Shown here: positions 49,602-49,676 of the stretch, in pieces | Position numbering within the stretch: position 1 is the stretch's first letter | Layout of the letters: each line of letters opens with the position of its first letter | Source: Reyranella sp. | GTDB lineage: Bacteria > Pseudomonadota > Alphaproteobacteria > Reyranellales > Reyranellaceae | Assembly (NCBI GenBank): GCA_019745575.1 | Contig: JAIETA010000176.1 | Location: 1 to 49,676, forward strand | Direction: 5' to 3' | Length of the DNA stretch: 49,676 bases | Translations under genes and position numbers: made by a program | The notes under the pieces: generated by a model | What the model saw: only the letters and a program-made list of their open reading frames with translations | What the model was told of the DNA's origin: nothing | Databases searched by the model: none

Positions 49602-49676
49602 TGACCTGCCCCCGGGTTTTCGGACCGCGGATAAGTTGAGAGAGTGGCCTCCGTATTGGAGGCAGATATGCGCAAG
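49602..49676 (+). mobile_element. Left end of an IS3-family element with transposase orfA start
   Basis: TGACCTGCCCCCGGG at 49602 looks like an IS3-family terminal inverted repeat. About 66 bases later GGAGG (49658-49662) precedes ATG CGC AAG at 49668, the MRK start common to IS3-group OrfA proteins. Only three codons lie in the window. The element would begin 177 bases after the holin gene and so marks or interrupts the right flank of the prophage. Confidence 0.5.

Noticed and set aside
49436-49639. Rightward 67-codon frame after the holin gene
   Set aside because: Cys/Trp/Pro-rich without motif or ribosome site, and it crosses the apparent IS terminus.

Overview
The window is high-GC DNA with tightly packed, ATGA/TGATG-coupled genes. 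It is most consistent with an Alphaproteobacterium (Hyphomicrobiales/Rhodospirillales-like). This rests on the character of the phage proteins (DUF6362, DUF6378, DUF6511, GTA-type 3TM holin) and of the orphan substrate-binding proteins. The assignment is an inference, not a database result. Nearly the whole window is one integrated tailed-phage genome (HK97-type head, siphovirus-like tail) inserted at a tRNA-Met gene.

Layout. 1-76: tRNA-Met (CAT), one base short at the window edge, followed by two terminator hairpins. 290-2910: leftward excisionase/integrase genes and a rightward toxin-antitoxin pair with a well-formed promoter and operator. 2942-6423: leftward type IA topoisomerase, divergent from an XRE repressor-like gene coupled to an ImmA-type metalloprotease gene. 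6492-17501: rightward early/replication operon. It encodes DNA-binding proteins, a Sak4-like ATPase, DUF669, a Cas4/RecB-like nuclease, an SF2 helicase, DUF6511, a primase/DUF3987 helicase, a RuvC-like resolvase, DUF6378 and DUF6362.

17.5-24.1 kb is an accessory zone of mostly leftward genes. It holds two orphan ABC substrate-binding proteins, small unknowns, a transposase remnant, YdcH, DUF6455 and DUF3489. 24.2-30.8 kb carries HNH, ParB-methyltransferase and the two terminase genes, interrupted by leftward cargo (DUF2182 + DUF1326, then two DUF1330 genes). A leftward site-2 protease sits between terminase and portal. 31.6-49.4 kb is an almost uninterrupted rightward morphogenesis and lysis operon: portal, protease, capsid, connectors, tail terminator, tube, a tail chaperone pair with a -1 frameshift signal, tape measure, tip/hub proteins, fibre, endolysin and holin. 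The last ~75 bases look like the left end of an IS3-family element. No right attachment site is visible.

The most interesting pattern is that three separate accessory blocks are each bracketed by a partial direct duplication of the edge of a core gene. These are DUF6362 3' end around 17.3-18.9 kb, DUF3489 3' end around 22.4-23.55 kb, and the methyltransferase 5' end around 24.61-26.45 kb. This suggests a shared mode of cargo acquisition that leaves the interrupted gene intact. Other notable items are an A AAA AAC slippery site with a downstream hairpin, a probable leaderless toxin mRNA with its operator inside the promoter, and a helically phased pyrimidine repeat array at 7290-7388.
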